Part shown: piece by piece, positions 1-10,560 of the stretch
How positions within the stretch are numbered: the first letter of the stretch is position 1
How the letters are laid out: each line of letters starts with the position of its first letter
Origin: Cymbomonas tetramitiformis
Taxonomy: Eukaryota > Chlorophyta > Pyramimonadophyceae > Pyramimonadales > Pyramimonadaceae
Direction of reading: 5' to 3'
NCBI GenBank assembly: GCA_001247695.2
Contig: LGRX02035119.1
Coordinates: 1 to 64,000 of the forward strand
Length of the DNA stretch: 64,000 bases
Translations under genes and position numbers: made by a program
The notes under the pieces: model-generated
Databases searched by the model: none
Seen by the model: only the letters and a program-made list of their open reading frames with translations
Told to the model about the DNA's origin: nothing

Positions 1-5
1 GAAAT

Positions 6-725
6 ATGCGTGAGAATGTCACTCGTCCGCGCAGTATCGTACTTCCAGTTAAGATCTGCAAACGTCTCGAGGAACTCCCCGTGAATCGCGCCTCCCGCAT
101 ATATTATCGAACTCATGGGCTTGATCTTGCGTTCGCCTTGACCTTTCACAAATTCCAAGGCCAAACCGTGGACAAAATTTTATTAGATCTAAGCCAAACG
201 CCGAAGAATGTCTTCAACCTATGCTTTCAAGCATTTTATGTCGGGATGACGCGTGTGAAGAAGTCCAGCTGCATTCGTATATTACCCGGGCCCGATGGGC
301 AAGTGCCAAAGCTATCTCATTTGCTGAATCTTAAGCCGGATCCGGAGCTCCAAAGATGGTTAGATGCATTTGATCGGCGGACTCGTGAATGGAAACAACC
401 GCCGGCCGTGAAACGGATGCCCCGTCGCAAATCCGCTAAAAAGGCACAACCCAACAGTAGAGGCAATGGAGCCGGTGCCGCGGGCGATACGGTCACTCAA
501 GAACGACAAGGGCGTGGCGGCCGTGGGAAAGGGAAAAGTGGTGCTCGTGCCGCGGGCGATACGGTCACTCAAGAACGACAAGGGCGTGGCGGCCGTGGGA
601 AAGGGAAAAGTGGTGCTCGCGCGACGAAGGGTAGCCAAGGTGGTAGGGGTGAAATCTCCGCATCGGTGCAACCGGTGGCATCGAGCTTTGAACAATTTCT
701 CAACAACCCTCGTAATTTCGGGTGA
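6..725 (+). CDS. Helitron-type Pif1-like helicase, C-terminal fragment
   Basis: This is the tail of a superfamily 1 (Pif1/RecD-like) DNA helicase of the kind fused to Rep in Helitron transposons. Residues 39-63 carry the late helicase motif with the core FHKFQGQT, and residues about 77-95 carry the motif VI-like stretch AFYVGMTRVKK with its arginine finger. The reading frame is open to the window edge, so the ATG at 6 is probably internal and the gene continues upstream. After residue 115 the protein becomes basic and RG-rich, with a duplicated 24-residue unit. The family role is to unwind donor DNA during rolling-circle transposition. No Rep domain is visible because it would lie outside the window. 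A host Pif1 is less likely, because the late motif and the low-complexity tail are typical of transposon copies. Confidence 0.7.
   Translation: MRENVTRPRSIVLPVKICKRLEELPVNRASRIYYRTHGLDLAFALTFHKFQGQTVDKILLDLSQTPKNVFNLCFQAFYVGMTRVKKSSCIRILPGPDGQVPKLSHLLNLKPDPELQRWLDAFDRRTREWKQPPAVKRMPRRKSAKKAQPNSRGNGAGAAGDTVTQERQGRGGRGKGKSGARAAGDTVTQERQGRGGRGKGKSGARATKGSQGGRGEISASVQPVASSFEQFLNNPRNFG
477..622 (+). repeat. 72-bp in-frame tandem duplication
   Basis: Two adjacent, almost identical 72-bp units encode the same 24-residue RG/GKGK-rich block in the helicase tail. The period is a multiple of three, so the frame is kept. Confidence 0.8.
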
Positions 726-804
726 CTCGTAATAATGTATGCTTTTCGTGATTGAGATGACCTTGCCCCATTTTCGTGTGCAAAGTGTTGTTATGCATTA
801 CGCA

Positions 805-1150
805 ATGTACGACTCTTGAAAATATGTGCTAGGGATTCGTACCAGCACGCCGTGCTAGACGACTACCGATAATATGTGATAACAATTCACCGCATCCAGC
901 AGTATACGGCTCTCGAAAAAATGCGTTAGGAAATCGTGGCACGCCGTGCTGGACGACGCCCGAAAATATGTGATAACAATTCACCGCATACCGCAACATA
1001 TGACTCTCGAAAAGATGTGCTATGAATTCATGGCACGCCGTGCAAGACGCCTCCCGAAATTATGTGATATCGAATCACCGCATTCCGCGATATACGACTC
1101 TCTAACATATGTGATAGAAATTCATGGCACGCCGTGATACGAGACGACTA
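805..1150 (+). repeat. ~92-bp tandem repeat, four diverged units
   Basis: The core GCACGCCGTGC recurs at about 844, 938, 1031 and 1121, each time followed by a block like ATATGTGATAACAATTCACCGCAT and an ACGACTCTC segment. Units are diverged by substitutions and small indels. The array lies just downstream of the helicase fragment, where a Helitron 3' subterminal region would be expected, but I see no CTRR terminus here. Confidence 0.75.
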
Positions 1151-1214
1151 CCGAAAGTAGGTGCATATGTAGGATATGTATGAACAAAAAAAACGAAAGT
1201 AACGAGTTTGTGTG

Positions 1215-1350
1215 TGGGGCGCCCCACGGGGGGCAGTATTTTCAAAAAGGTTTGAACCCCAGGGGCGGTTGTAGGGGCGGAGCCCCCCACTGCTGCAGTC
1301 CAAAGTGTGTACTTACTGGGGGTGTGGGGGGGCGGAGCCCCCCACTGGGC
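1215..1350. repeat. GGGGCGGAGCCCC palindromic repeat cluster
   Basis: GGGCGGAGCCCCCCACTG occurs twice (about 1275 and 1333), next to the related palindrome GGGCGCCCCACGGGGGG (about 1218). Such short GC palindromes are often MITE-like or structural repeats. No coding signal is seen. Confidence 0.6.
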
Positions 1351-1770
1351 TCAGTCTTAAAAACTTTTCCGTATTGATACAGAAGAGGAGACGGGAGGGT
1401 CCAACGCAACGCGCCTTCATACTTTTATAGGGCCTATAATGATATATACTAGGCTTGGTCGATCTCAATTTTGAGATCTCCGCGAGGCCTGTTCGCCTGT
1501 AGGCCATATGAATCTCATAATTCGTTTATATTTTGTATTTATACAAAGGATCCGATACAAACAGTGCACGTGCAGTTTAGCAGTGATGAGTGAAATGAAA
1601 GACTACAAAGCGAAAGGTCAAACACGGTTTAAAAAGAAATTGTAAACTCGGTTTATATGAAATATTATAAAATCAGTTCGATAACGAGTTCATGACTGAC
1701 AGATGACCCTGACACAGTGTCGTCACAGTGTCATCATTCCGCTCTGCTATTCGCGGTTTGCTTGTTTAAA

Positions 1771-1835
1771 GTAACGTAAGGTAAGGTATAAAGGTAAGGT
1801 AAGGTAAGGTATAAAGGTAAGGTAAGGTAAGGTAA
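1771..1835 (+). repeat. GGTAA simple repeat
   Basis: A short array of GGTAA/GGTAAGGTATAAA units lies in AT-rich non-coding DNA. Confidence 0.8.
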
Positions 1836-1852
1836 TTTGCTCTGGTCCTAAA

Positions 1853-1895
1853 ACATAAAGAGCAGCTATAATGATATAACCTCTGCTCTTTATGT
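1853..1895. repeat. Hairpin with 13-bp perfect stem
   Basis: ACATAAAGAGCAG at 1853-1865 pairs with CTGCTCTTTATGT at 1883-1895 around a 17-nt AT-rich loop. The motif TATAGGGCCTATAATGATATA occurs just outside it and again near 1426, so it is probably part of a small AT-rich mobile element. Confidence 0.6.
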
Positions 1896-2047
1896 ATATT
1901 ATTATAGGGCCTATAATGATATATAAATATATCATTATTGATTATATATATATATAAATATATATCATTATTGATTATAGAGCCTTATAATGTTTTTTTA
2001 AAAATTCTAAACCCTCCAATAATTGATTTTAAAAATGTCACAAGTGT

Positions 2048-2697
2048 AGAGACAGGGGGGGGCAAGACCCAGTGGTCAAACAGTGGGGGCCTTTGGTCTT
2101 TCGCAATTGGTTACCTTAAATCCCAGGGGGGTATAATTAATTTTTTGGTATGCGTCCGGACTCACAAGATCATACCTTATGACTCCCCTTCGGGGGGACC
2201 GGCCCGGGTTATATAGCCTAAGGTAGCCCAAAACTGATATTTTCTATGGCGGCCCGGGGATATAAATACCAGGAAATACCGATAGTATATATATTTGGAG
2301 AGCAGAATCCGTGAAGATTCGGTCGACCAAAGGTGACAGCATTGCTCAACGTACGTTTCGTATATAAAAAGCAATTTTATAGTAATCGCCAATGAAAACG
2401 TGATCGCCAAAATCTTGAGCGCCGATGTTTGGGGGCTGGAGCGCTGGACGACATCCGTGACCCCTAACGTAGATCCTTAACACTGGGACAGGGGATGTAT
2501 AGGCACGATAGAAACCCCTACACCTTAGGTTCTGGCCCCCCAATAGGGGGGAGGGCAAAAAGTTTTACCTTAGAAATCGTCCCCCTACAGGCACCTGAAA
2601 AAATGCATACCTTAGGCGCTTTTGCCTATTGGGTCGAGAGAAAAAAACGCTAAGGTAAACAGTGGGGGTCCGTCTTGCCGCCCCCTGTAGAGACAGG
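2048..2697. mobile_element. Possible MITE with G-rich inverted ends
   Basis: The left side reads AGACAGGGGGGGGCAAGACC near 2050. The reverse complement of about 2660-2697 reads ACAGGGGGCGGCAAGACGG, giving an imperfect inverted pair about 650 bp apart. The interior is non-coding and repeats the word TACCTTA(GG). No clear target-site duplication was found, so this is tentative. Confidence 0.3.
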
Positions 2698-3253
2698 CCC
2701 TTATAAAACTAATATACTCCCATGCAGTTATCTCACGCTTAAACGACATTTAAATCGATCGATTTACCCCCCCCATAAACGCCAATTTGGACCCCTTAGA
2801 CACCCCCTATCAAGGCATTCGATAGCTCAAAATGTGCCTAAGGATGCCAAACAGAACTTGGTTGCAAGCATGAACACGTATGTCTTCATATGCACCTTAA
2901 CAAGCAACGGTCTAGCCGACCATGCCGTAGAAATTCCAAATGCCATAACAGCATATTACAATGTGATGGGGGATATTTCCCCCCCCCCTGCACATATAAT
3001 TTAGGGAAGGGTTTACTAACTCTAAGTATATAATAATTATAAGTTTACTACACATATAATTATTACTGCAGGAGGCACCGCAAACAACGTGAGCACTCAA
3101 GTAAAGGGAAGGCCAAGTCATGTGGTTGATTGCTTCTTTGCTTCTTCGTTCTTGAGCTGGTTGAGCTAGTATTCTACAGGCGCACAGAGCTGGAATGGCG
3201 GGTCGGTAGAGCTCCAAGCATAGTCAGGTCCAGCCTGGTGACCTCTGGTCTGT

Positions 3254-6200
3254 ATGTCTGTTTTTAAACAGCGGGTAGCTGAGCCGAAAAAGGCTTCCAA
3301 ACCCCCGCCAAGTTTAGCAAGTCATGATAGCGACAGTTGTGACAATAAGGTATGTACCTACGTGCATTTGACGCGATTGACCCATTGTCTAGTGTTGGCT
3401 TCAACAGCCAACTTGACTTGTGCATTTGTGTTTCGCTCCTTCGAATCATTTCCGTTCTCTTTTTTCTTCTCGCCCTCCCCGATACTGAATTTTCACTTGT
3501 CAGGGGCGACATTCAATTTTCATTTGTCAGGGGGGACATTCAATTTTCATTTGTCAGGGGGGCACTCTTGCTTGTGCTGTGCTGTATCTCTCGATTGATT
3601 TCCTGGGAGACGCGTTGCCTTCCCCTTCTGCGCAGATACCTGTTGGGAACACTCCAGAAACTTCTTGCGGACCCGGGCAGGATGAAGCCTCGCCGAGCAA
3701 GTTTGGCAGTCAGAGTGCTCCAGGTGTTTCCAAATCGGAAATGAACTTGCAAATCACAAACTATCCTTCGCCCAAAGACGCTCACAATTCGCGCCCAGAG
3801 AAGTCTAAAGATCCTTTCCTAGCGGCTGTCGCTAATGCGGCAGCCTCCCAGCGCTCTGTTCAAGGTCTGAATGAGAGAGTGCGATTACTTGGGCGTCGCT
3901 GGTATGATCACAATGAGTATCCATGTACGGGTGACTCTGCGAGTGAGGAAGGTGAGTGTGCTGCACGTTGTCAAACACTTTCATTTTCTTATGGCTTTCC
4001 TTTATGGTTGGGTCCATATTGCGGATCTCATAGAATGTTATCGTCAATCCGAATGCTTGCCACTTGAAGAACCTTGCTACTCGGCTTGGCAAGGTGTGAG
4101 CACCGCACATGAGTCACAGTGCGGGTGCCCCTTTTCGTCCTCGGTGAGCAGGCAGCAACTCCGTCAAGAGTTTCCAGCGCCCGCCGCCGCTACGGCTTAA
4201 CCAAGGCGACCGAAACGTTGGGAGCGATGCAGAATCTCGTCGGAGTAAGCGACCAAAGACCGGCCACGTCGCTTTAGCCTCCATCGGGGGCCACCGGACG
4301 CAAGAGGTTGGCGCTCGCGAGCGCGGCGCTCCCGCGACTCCTCCCACCGCCCAAAGGCACGAAACGTATCCCAAGCTTAGCAGATACCAAGAGGACGTTC
4401 TTGCCGCCACCATTGAGGCCAGGCTGCAAACGCAGCAGGTCCTCGAGGCCAGCATGCAAGCACAGCAGGCCCACCACCTGGCCAGACAAGCTGCGCACTT
4501 TCAGCAGCCTCGTGAGGTGCAGCAAGCTCGGCAGCTGGCTCAGCAGGTCCAGCAGGCGCAGAAGCAGGCTGCGCAATTGGCGCAATCTCAGCAAGCCGCC
4601 CGGTTCTCCCACCCGGCTGCGCTCTCTAGCACTCAAACGCACCCACAGGAGCTCCTGAGCCAGCAAGCGCAGTCATCGATCGACCAGGTGCTATCACAGC
4701 TCGAACCGCAGAACCGGGGCTCGCCTGCCATTCCCTCCCCACAACATGCAGCTGGGTATCCGGCCGCAGCTATGGCGACTTCGCTAGTCTCCCAGATGTT
4801 CCTTCCCCAGGTCCGCTGCAGCCCCTACGCCTCGTGCTTGCCCTGTGTGCACTGTGCAACTTCCGCCAGCCCTCTCACGACTCGCGGCTCGCCTCGGTTG
4901 CTGGGTCCCCGGTCTCCCTTCAGCTCCTCGCTAGGCCGCGCCAACTCCGAAGGACACCAAAACTGGTGTCTCCACTTCCCTGCCTTCGTGTGTAAGAAAG
5001 AATGTGAGTGTAGGGCGCCGGAAGCGTGCAGCACGGGTCGCGGTATCGCCGTACGTGCTGTATGCAAGGCATGTTAGTGGGAACACAGTACTGTTTGAAA
5101 CGTTGGCTACGTCGCTACGTGATGCACGTGGGAGTGGTGGGTTAGTTTGTGCTCTTTGCCGGGGTGGCGTGAGGCCACTAGAGACCCCCGTTTCTGAATG
5201 ATCGCGCAGAGGTTACAAACTTTCAACTGACTGTCGGTCCTTGTGGTGTGTGCAGAGCGGCGCTATGCAGACCGCGGATTCGCAGCCGAACTTGGCCTCT
5301 CTCACCGCGGCCCTCACAGGAATTGCCAACGTCGCCGCGTTTGCGATCTGCTTTCCTTCCGCGAGCGCCGCAGCCGCAGCAACGCTTCGAAATGTCGCAG
5401 AAAGAAACTTGGCAAGTTACCCGAAGCAGCCGACTACTCCCGAGTCGCAGACGACTGGTGCGCATTTTTCACTGTGGCCCTCGCTGGCCCTCGCTGTTGC
5501 AGCTGCTACGAGTGACACGAGTGGTGTAAAGAAAGTCTGCCCTCGGAATGCTCATGCGAAGCAGATCCGTTCCCCTTGTTCTTCTTTAGTTCACGCTAAC
5601 CAAGGACTTTTTTTTTGCCTTTCATATTTGCCTTCATATTTGAATAGGCTGCTTTGCACTATTCTAATATCAATTCACCTAATATTCTCCCGCCTTGATT
5701 CGATGGGTTTGTGTGTTGCAGCCGTCCAGCACTTTCATCTTGCGAAATCAATTGCCGAGAACCTACTTGCTCACTTTGCGCGTAACCCCCCCAAGGATGC
5801 CGGTGGTGGTATCAGTCACAGCGTCAACAGCGGAAAGGCTTCGAGCGTGTTACCTCACTCTTCCCAGAAAACCTCGCAAGAAATCCAGCACACTCCTTCG
5901 GCATCGATTGGAAGTGTAGATTGTGGTAGCGCTGGTAACTCGAGCCAATTCCAAGAATTTTTGAGACATCGATTGACAACTGATGACCTTCTTGCAAGCG
6001 CTTCTGTCTCCCATAAGTGTTCTGACCCGAGAGCAACCAAAGGAATGTCAAACGATGAGAAGACGAACGCTGTGAAGACAAGGACAAATCTGAGCCTCGA
6101 CGGTGGCCTGAACTCATCTTCCGCAGGTGCGGTCTTCCGTCAGCGGTATGCCTTTGTGTTGTTGGAAGTGTAGAACTCATGAAGTGTAGATCTGTATCCC

Positions 6201-6700
6201 TTTGCTTCCCTCTTTAGGAGGGTGTCTGGTAGCTCCCAGCTACGACTTCAGCCTCTAGTGTGTCACCTGTTCACAGACGTCTTGCGGCGGGAGGAATCCG
6301 AGGTCGCGATCGTTAAGCAAGCAGAGCTTCTTACCAGTAGAAAACGGAATTTTTTGTTGGCTCCGACAAAGCCGAAGGCCAAACACAGCTCCTCCTTGAA
6401 TGATGGGTTTAAGGTTGCCTGCAAGACGGACGGCAGCAAGCAAAAGGTGATGCCCTTCTTGTTATGCTGCTATATGCATACCTTTAAAATGAAACTTTCC
6501 ACTAATTTAGAAACCTGGAGTTTGCCTCTGAGTGTCCTTACTCAGATGATAGTTTTCGTGCTGCTCGGCAGGAAGTCCCAGGCAAGCCGAGTGAAAACTC
6601 AACTGTGCACACCACATTAGCGAACGACAATACCACACCACGCTTCGATTTGAACGAAGAGTACTCTTCTAGCGCTTCTGATGATGAGGGCGCAAGCTGA
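3254..6700 (+). CDS. Seven-exon host gene, unknown Q/A-rich protein
   Basis: Exons join in consistent phase with GT-AG borders: 3254-3349, 3636-3951, 4152-4810, 5256-5523, 5722-6145, 6218-6446 and 6572-6700. Together they make 2121 nt, or 706 residues plus a TGA stop. The first exon starts at ATG 3254 and ends at AAG|GTATGT; exon 2 ends at GAAG|GTGAGT. No enzyme domain is recognised. Exon 3 encodes a basic patch (RRSKRPKTGH, a plausible nuclear signal) followed by a long Q/A-rich, probably helical segment (QAQQAHHLARQ and similar). The C terminus is acidic and serine-rich. Composition suggests a nuclear or RNA-related scaffold, but that is inference. An upstream non-coding exon cannot be excluded. 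An AATAAA lies six bases after the stop. Confidence 0.75.
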
Positions 6701-6705
6701 TAGCA

Positions 6706-6711
6706 AATAAA
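6706..6711 (+). terminator. AATAAA poly(A) signal candidate
   Basis: AATAAA begins six bases after the TGA of the seven-exon gene, with T/AT-rich DNA following. Its position fits a cleavage signal, but the hexamer is common in AT-rich DNA. Confidence 0.35.
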
Positions 6712-8040
6712 TATTAGTATCAAGCATCTGCTGTTGGGGTTAAAAGTAATTATAAGACGATGTTCAGCTACAGAGGAAGTATACAAGATGCTGGAAGACA
6801 ACATTGATGTTCAGCCATAGCTTAGCCACCACCCATTCTAGACCTTAAATTTTGTTTAGCATGCCCAAATATTGACCGGAAAAAACGTTAAACCTGTTGT
6901 ATGGTCGACTATTAATGCTACGAAGAGGCCGCTTATATATGTTACTCACCAACCGCGCCAAATGTCAGATAAGTACGTTTTCTACATTTTTTTGGTTGAC
7001 TGTGGTTGAAGAATTGGGCTCTGTGGGGCGATTGGCGTGACCTTTTTCATAACGCCAATTGGCGCGATTAATCGCGCCGTGCGGGATTTATATTATATTA
7101 TACTTATATTTATTATATTTATTTATATTATACTTATATTCGCCATAGGGGATTTCCGAATAATAAACTTTGTCTGTTTTCTTCTCACCCTAGGGCGTGC
7201 TTTCAAATACTTAACTTTGTTTGTTGTCGGTTGCAGATGCTTAAGGCGTAATATACCGTATGATGATTATAATTCAATGCATGGGGTGAAAGGAGGGTCC
7301 TTGGAGGTGCTCTGTCAAGGGAGCTTGGAGCTTCGCAGCTTGGAGGATGCTCCGTCACGTCAATATATTATCATAATCTCGATACAAGCTGCAACAATAT
7401 GGTTCCGTGTGCGGTAGGACATCGAATGCTATGGTATCGTGCAATAGTTGCGGTATGCGGTATATGGTATTGCCGCAATATTAGATATGAACGGTACAAA
7501 ATGACATTATGGTATGAAGCTTTATGCTGCAATACATTATAGTAACACTACATTCCTACCTCTATGCAACCTTTGTTGAAGAAAAAAAATATCATATACG
7601 ATATTTCTACAGGATCTTACAACGTCATTCGTCCATCAAGTTTCTGAGATGTGCATTTACTACTTTCGTATTGGTCGACGAAGCAGGTTCGTGTGCACAC
7701 AGATTCGGGTAGATTGCGTAGCGACTCGGAAAATCCGAGGAAACTTGAATTTTACATCACCAACGATCAAAGTGCTCCGGTTCATTACGATATCCCGCCA
7801 TTCGATCTCACTGCGACCTTTCGTGTTCCGGTACAACGAAACGAAATTCCCGGCGAACACTGTAACAATGCTGTGTGCGACAATTCAAACTATTCCACGA
7901 CAGGTGCATACAGTAAGGTGTTTTCAGTGGAAACAATACATTGTTTGCAGAATGCATATACATATACGAAGTCGATAAAAAACACACAGCATCCCAGGCA
8001 AGTAGTAGGATACACGTTTTTGTCGAACCAAACCCTACAA
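6712..8040. other. AT-rich intergenic region without recognised gene
   Basis: No coherent protein is seen on either strand. The stretch holds nested inverted repeats: ATTGGCGT/ACGCCAAT arms near 7034-7060 and a perfect 18-bp palindrome at 7063-7080 (GGCGCGATTAATCGCGCC). After that comes TTATATTATA-type low-complexity sequence. Confidence 0.5.
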
Positions 8041-8389
8041 ATTATTGGCCTGTCCGCACGCGTGGAAAACCGTCCGTCCGACGCGTGGACGGCGTACGGA
8101 CACCCTATGGACGCTTTTTTTGCTAAATCCACACTGTGAAATTGTCTAATTTGTAAAAGTGATGTTCATACGGTGTCCATACGATAAATCCATACGTCGT
8201 CCATACGTGCGCCTCCGTGTGGACGACGTAGGCTAGTTTACCTGATTTTATTACGCGTGTGGACGCTCCGTACACTGCCCGACCGTATGGATAGGTGCCG
8301 TCCATACGCATGAACCACTGGAAAATGTTGTCCACACGTGCGGACTGCGAGAAATGCCGCTTCTACCCCTCCTCGGCCATATGGACACC

Positions 8390-9125
8390 ATGGGGACGTG
8401 TCCCTGGACCGTACCGACGCGTACGGACGACGTGTGGACGGGCGTATGGACAGTGTGAGGCCCGTGCCGTGCCACTCTTTTGCGCTTGTCCGCACGTGTG
8501 GACAGCCATTGCACCCGGGCCTGGGTGTACCCGAGCACTGCTTGCCCCCTCCTCAGCCATGTGGACACCATGTGGACGTGTCCCTGGACGTACCGATGCG
8601 TACGGACGACGTGTGGACGGGCGTATGGACAGTGTGAGGCCCGTGCCGTGCCACTCGTTTGCGCTTGTCCGCACGTGTGGACACCCATTGCACCCGGGCC
8701 TGGGTGTACCCAAGCATTTCCTTCCCCTTCATCAGCCACATGGACACCATGGGGGCGTGTCCCTGGGTCGTACCGACGCGTACGGACGACGTGTGGACGG
8801 GCGTATGGACAGTGTGAGGCCCGTGCCGTGCCACTCGTTTGCGCTTGTCCGCACGTGTGGACAGCCATTGCATGGCACCCGGGCCTGGGTGTACCCGAGC
8901 ATTTCCTGCCCCTTCATCAGCCACATGGACACCATGTGGGCGTGTCCCTGGGTCGTACCGACGCGTGCGGACGACGTGTGGACGGGCGTATGGAGCTATG
9001 GACAGTGTGAGGCCCGTGCCGTGCCACTCGTTTGCGCTTGTCCGCACTTGCGGGCCTGGGTGTGCCCGAGCGTTGCTTGCCCCTTCGCATCAGCCATATA
9101 TGGGCACCATGGGGGCGTGTCAACG
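8390..9125 (+). repeat. ~180-bp tandem repeat, four units
   Basis: A unit starting near TCCCTGG recurs at about 8401, 8581, 8760 and 8945, so spacing is 179-185 bp. It contains the octamers plus CATTGCACCCGGGCCTGGGT-like sequence. The long open frames over this array on both strands are produced by the repeat and are not separate genes. Confidence 0.85.
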
Positions 9126-9350
9126 AACGAACCCATGCGTACGGACGACGTGTGGACAGACGTATGGACGATCGGAATTCGCCAATCCATACGTATGGAC
9201 GTCAAAATTGGAGTTTGTTGAAACACGCGTGTGGACACATACATCCGCGCGTGTGGATAAGGGTTTACCCGCATGGATTAGCGGAATCATGCGTGTGAAT
9301 ACAGGTGTCCGCGCACATACGGTTTATTTACATATATAATACATCGTGTA

Positions 9351-10060
9351 TCATCCGCAATCATCTGAATCAGATGAACTACTACGGTCATCCTCGCTAC
9401 TACTGTTATCATCGATTTCACGGAAGAAATCCGCCTTGCGATCCAACACAACTTGCAAGCAATCAGTTCGTCGTCGAATGGCCAAAGGGACAACATTTCC
9501 TTTGTACCGGGCAAGCCAAGCCGGCATGAAAGGAACATCTCGAATTACCACTTGATTCTCAATGCTGTTTGCGCGAACGAATGGCTGAGACACGTCCCAT
9601 GGCATGTCTTTGCGCAGGTAAATGTTCTTGCTGATATCGTCCACAAGCGCAGCCGCCTTTGGGTACCAACGGGCCTTCAACAGAAAGATCTCGTGACCGG
9701 GAAGATCAAGCTTGACGATCTTCATGATTTCCCCATACCTATCTTCCACGTCATCGTCCGGTATCTCGCCTGTAAGAAGTTGAGCTGGAGTTGGCACTCC
9801 CGGACTTCGAAAGATGCTCTTGAAATACCGTTGACAACTCTTCAAACCAATGTCGCTGTCGTGCACTCGGAATCTTCACGCCCAATCTTGATGCTAGGAT
9901 ACTCCGTCCACGGGGCGATCCCGGCTAAGGCGAAGGTCTGCTCCTCCTCGGTGAAAGGCTGAATCTGCAAAGTTCTTGGGCACCTTCTCCACGTGTCTGG
10001 TTGTAGAAACACCGGAACCACGTCATTCGTCATCGGCCTTCGACGACCCGCCCGTCGGTT
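9351..10060 (-). pseudogene. CACTA/TNP2-like fragment with DUF4216-like domain
   Basis: The frame 9866-9351 encodes about 171 residues. A central GEIMKIVKLDLPGHEIFLLK segment, then RWYPKA and QPFVRANSIENQVVIRDVPF, resembles the C-terminal DUF4216 region of plant-type CACTA (TNP2) transposase proteins. A serine/aspartate-rich tail follows. The protein continues upstream in another frame (about 10060-9860, FTEEEQTFALAGIAPWTEYP), so one base has been lost or gained near 9860-9868. No catalytic transposase region is present. The flanking octamer field may be the element's subterminal repeats. The domain call rests on motif memory, not on a search. Confidence 0.4.
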
Positions 10061-10560
10061 GCGAAGATTCCGTTGTCCAACGTTCCTGCATTCGCAAGTA
10101 CACACGGGTGGACTCAATGTTCCGTACGTTGTCATACGGTGACCGTACGCCGTCCGTACGCCGTCCACATGGCGTTCGCACAATTTACAGACATGCACAT
10201 AAGTTGGTACCTGTTGAATGAGTCGAGTGTGTCGTCGAACTTTTTGCACAGAGTGTCGTACTCGGGGAACTCGGTACGAAGGTAGACTTGAATCTTTTCT
10301 CTGTCATCTGTTGCGATTGACGCCGCGCAAGTGAATTAGTTGTCTCATAAGAGACTGAAGAGAAAAAAAAAACGGACAATAGTGAAAACCCATCCGTACG
10401 TACGGACAGGTATTCCACACGTGTGGACGGCGTCGTCCGCACGGTGGGCTCTTCGTCCACGCGCTTGGACAGGTGGTATTGACCAAACGGACAATAGTAA
10501 AGTACCGTCCGTGCGTATGGATCGCTGGCCACACGTGTGAACGACTTCGTGCACACGTAC

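Larger units (their letters stand above)
8040..10560. repeat. Field of GTGTGGAC/GTACGGAC octamer motifs
   Basis: Across about 2.5 kb the words GTGTGGAC, GTATGGAC, GTACGGAC and their complements (GTCCACAC, GTCCGTAC) occur dozens of times on both strands, often back to back as in CGTACGGACGACGTGTGGAC. They thin out over the coding fragment at 9351-10060 and resume at 10130-10560. A TNP2/CACTA-like fragment in the middle makes subterminal transposase-binding repeats one explanation. CACTA elements carry dense short subterminal motifs, but here the density is unusually high. Confidence 0.7.

Noticed and set aside
360..695. Minus-strand frame opposite the helicase tail
   Set aside because: It mirrors the 72-bp duplication; the plus strand has helicase motifs.
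8251..9050. Long open frames on both strands, 160-300 codons
   Set aside because: They run across the 180-bp tandem array; each is a translation of the same repeat unit, present in several frames at once.
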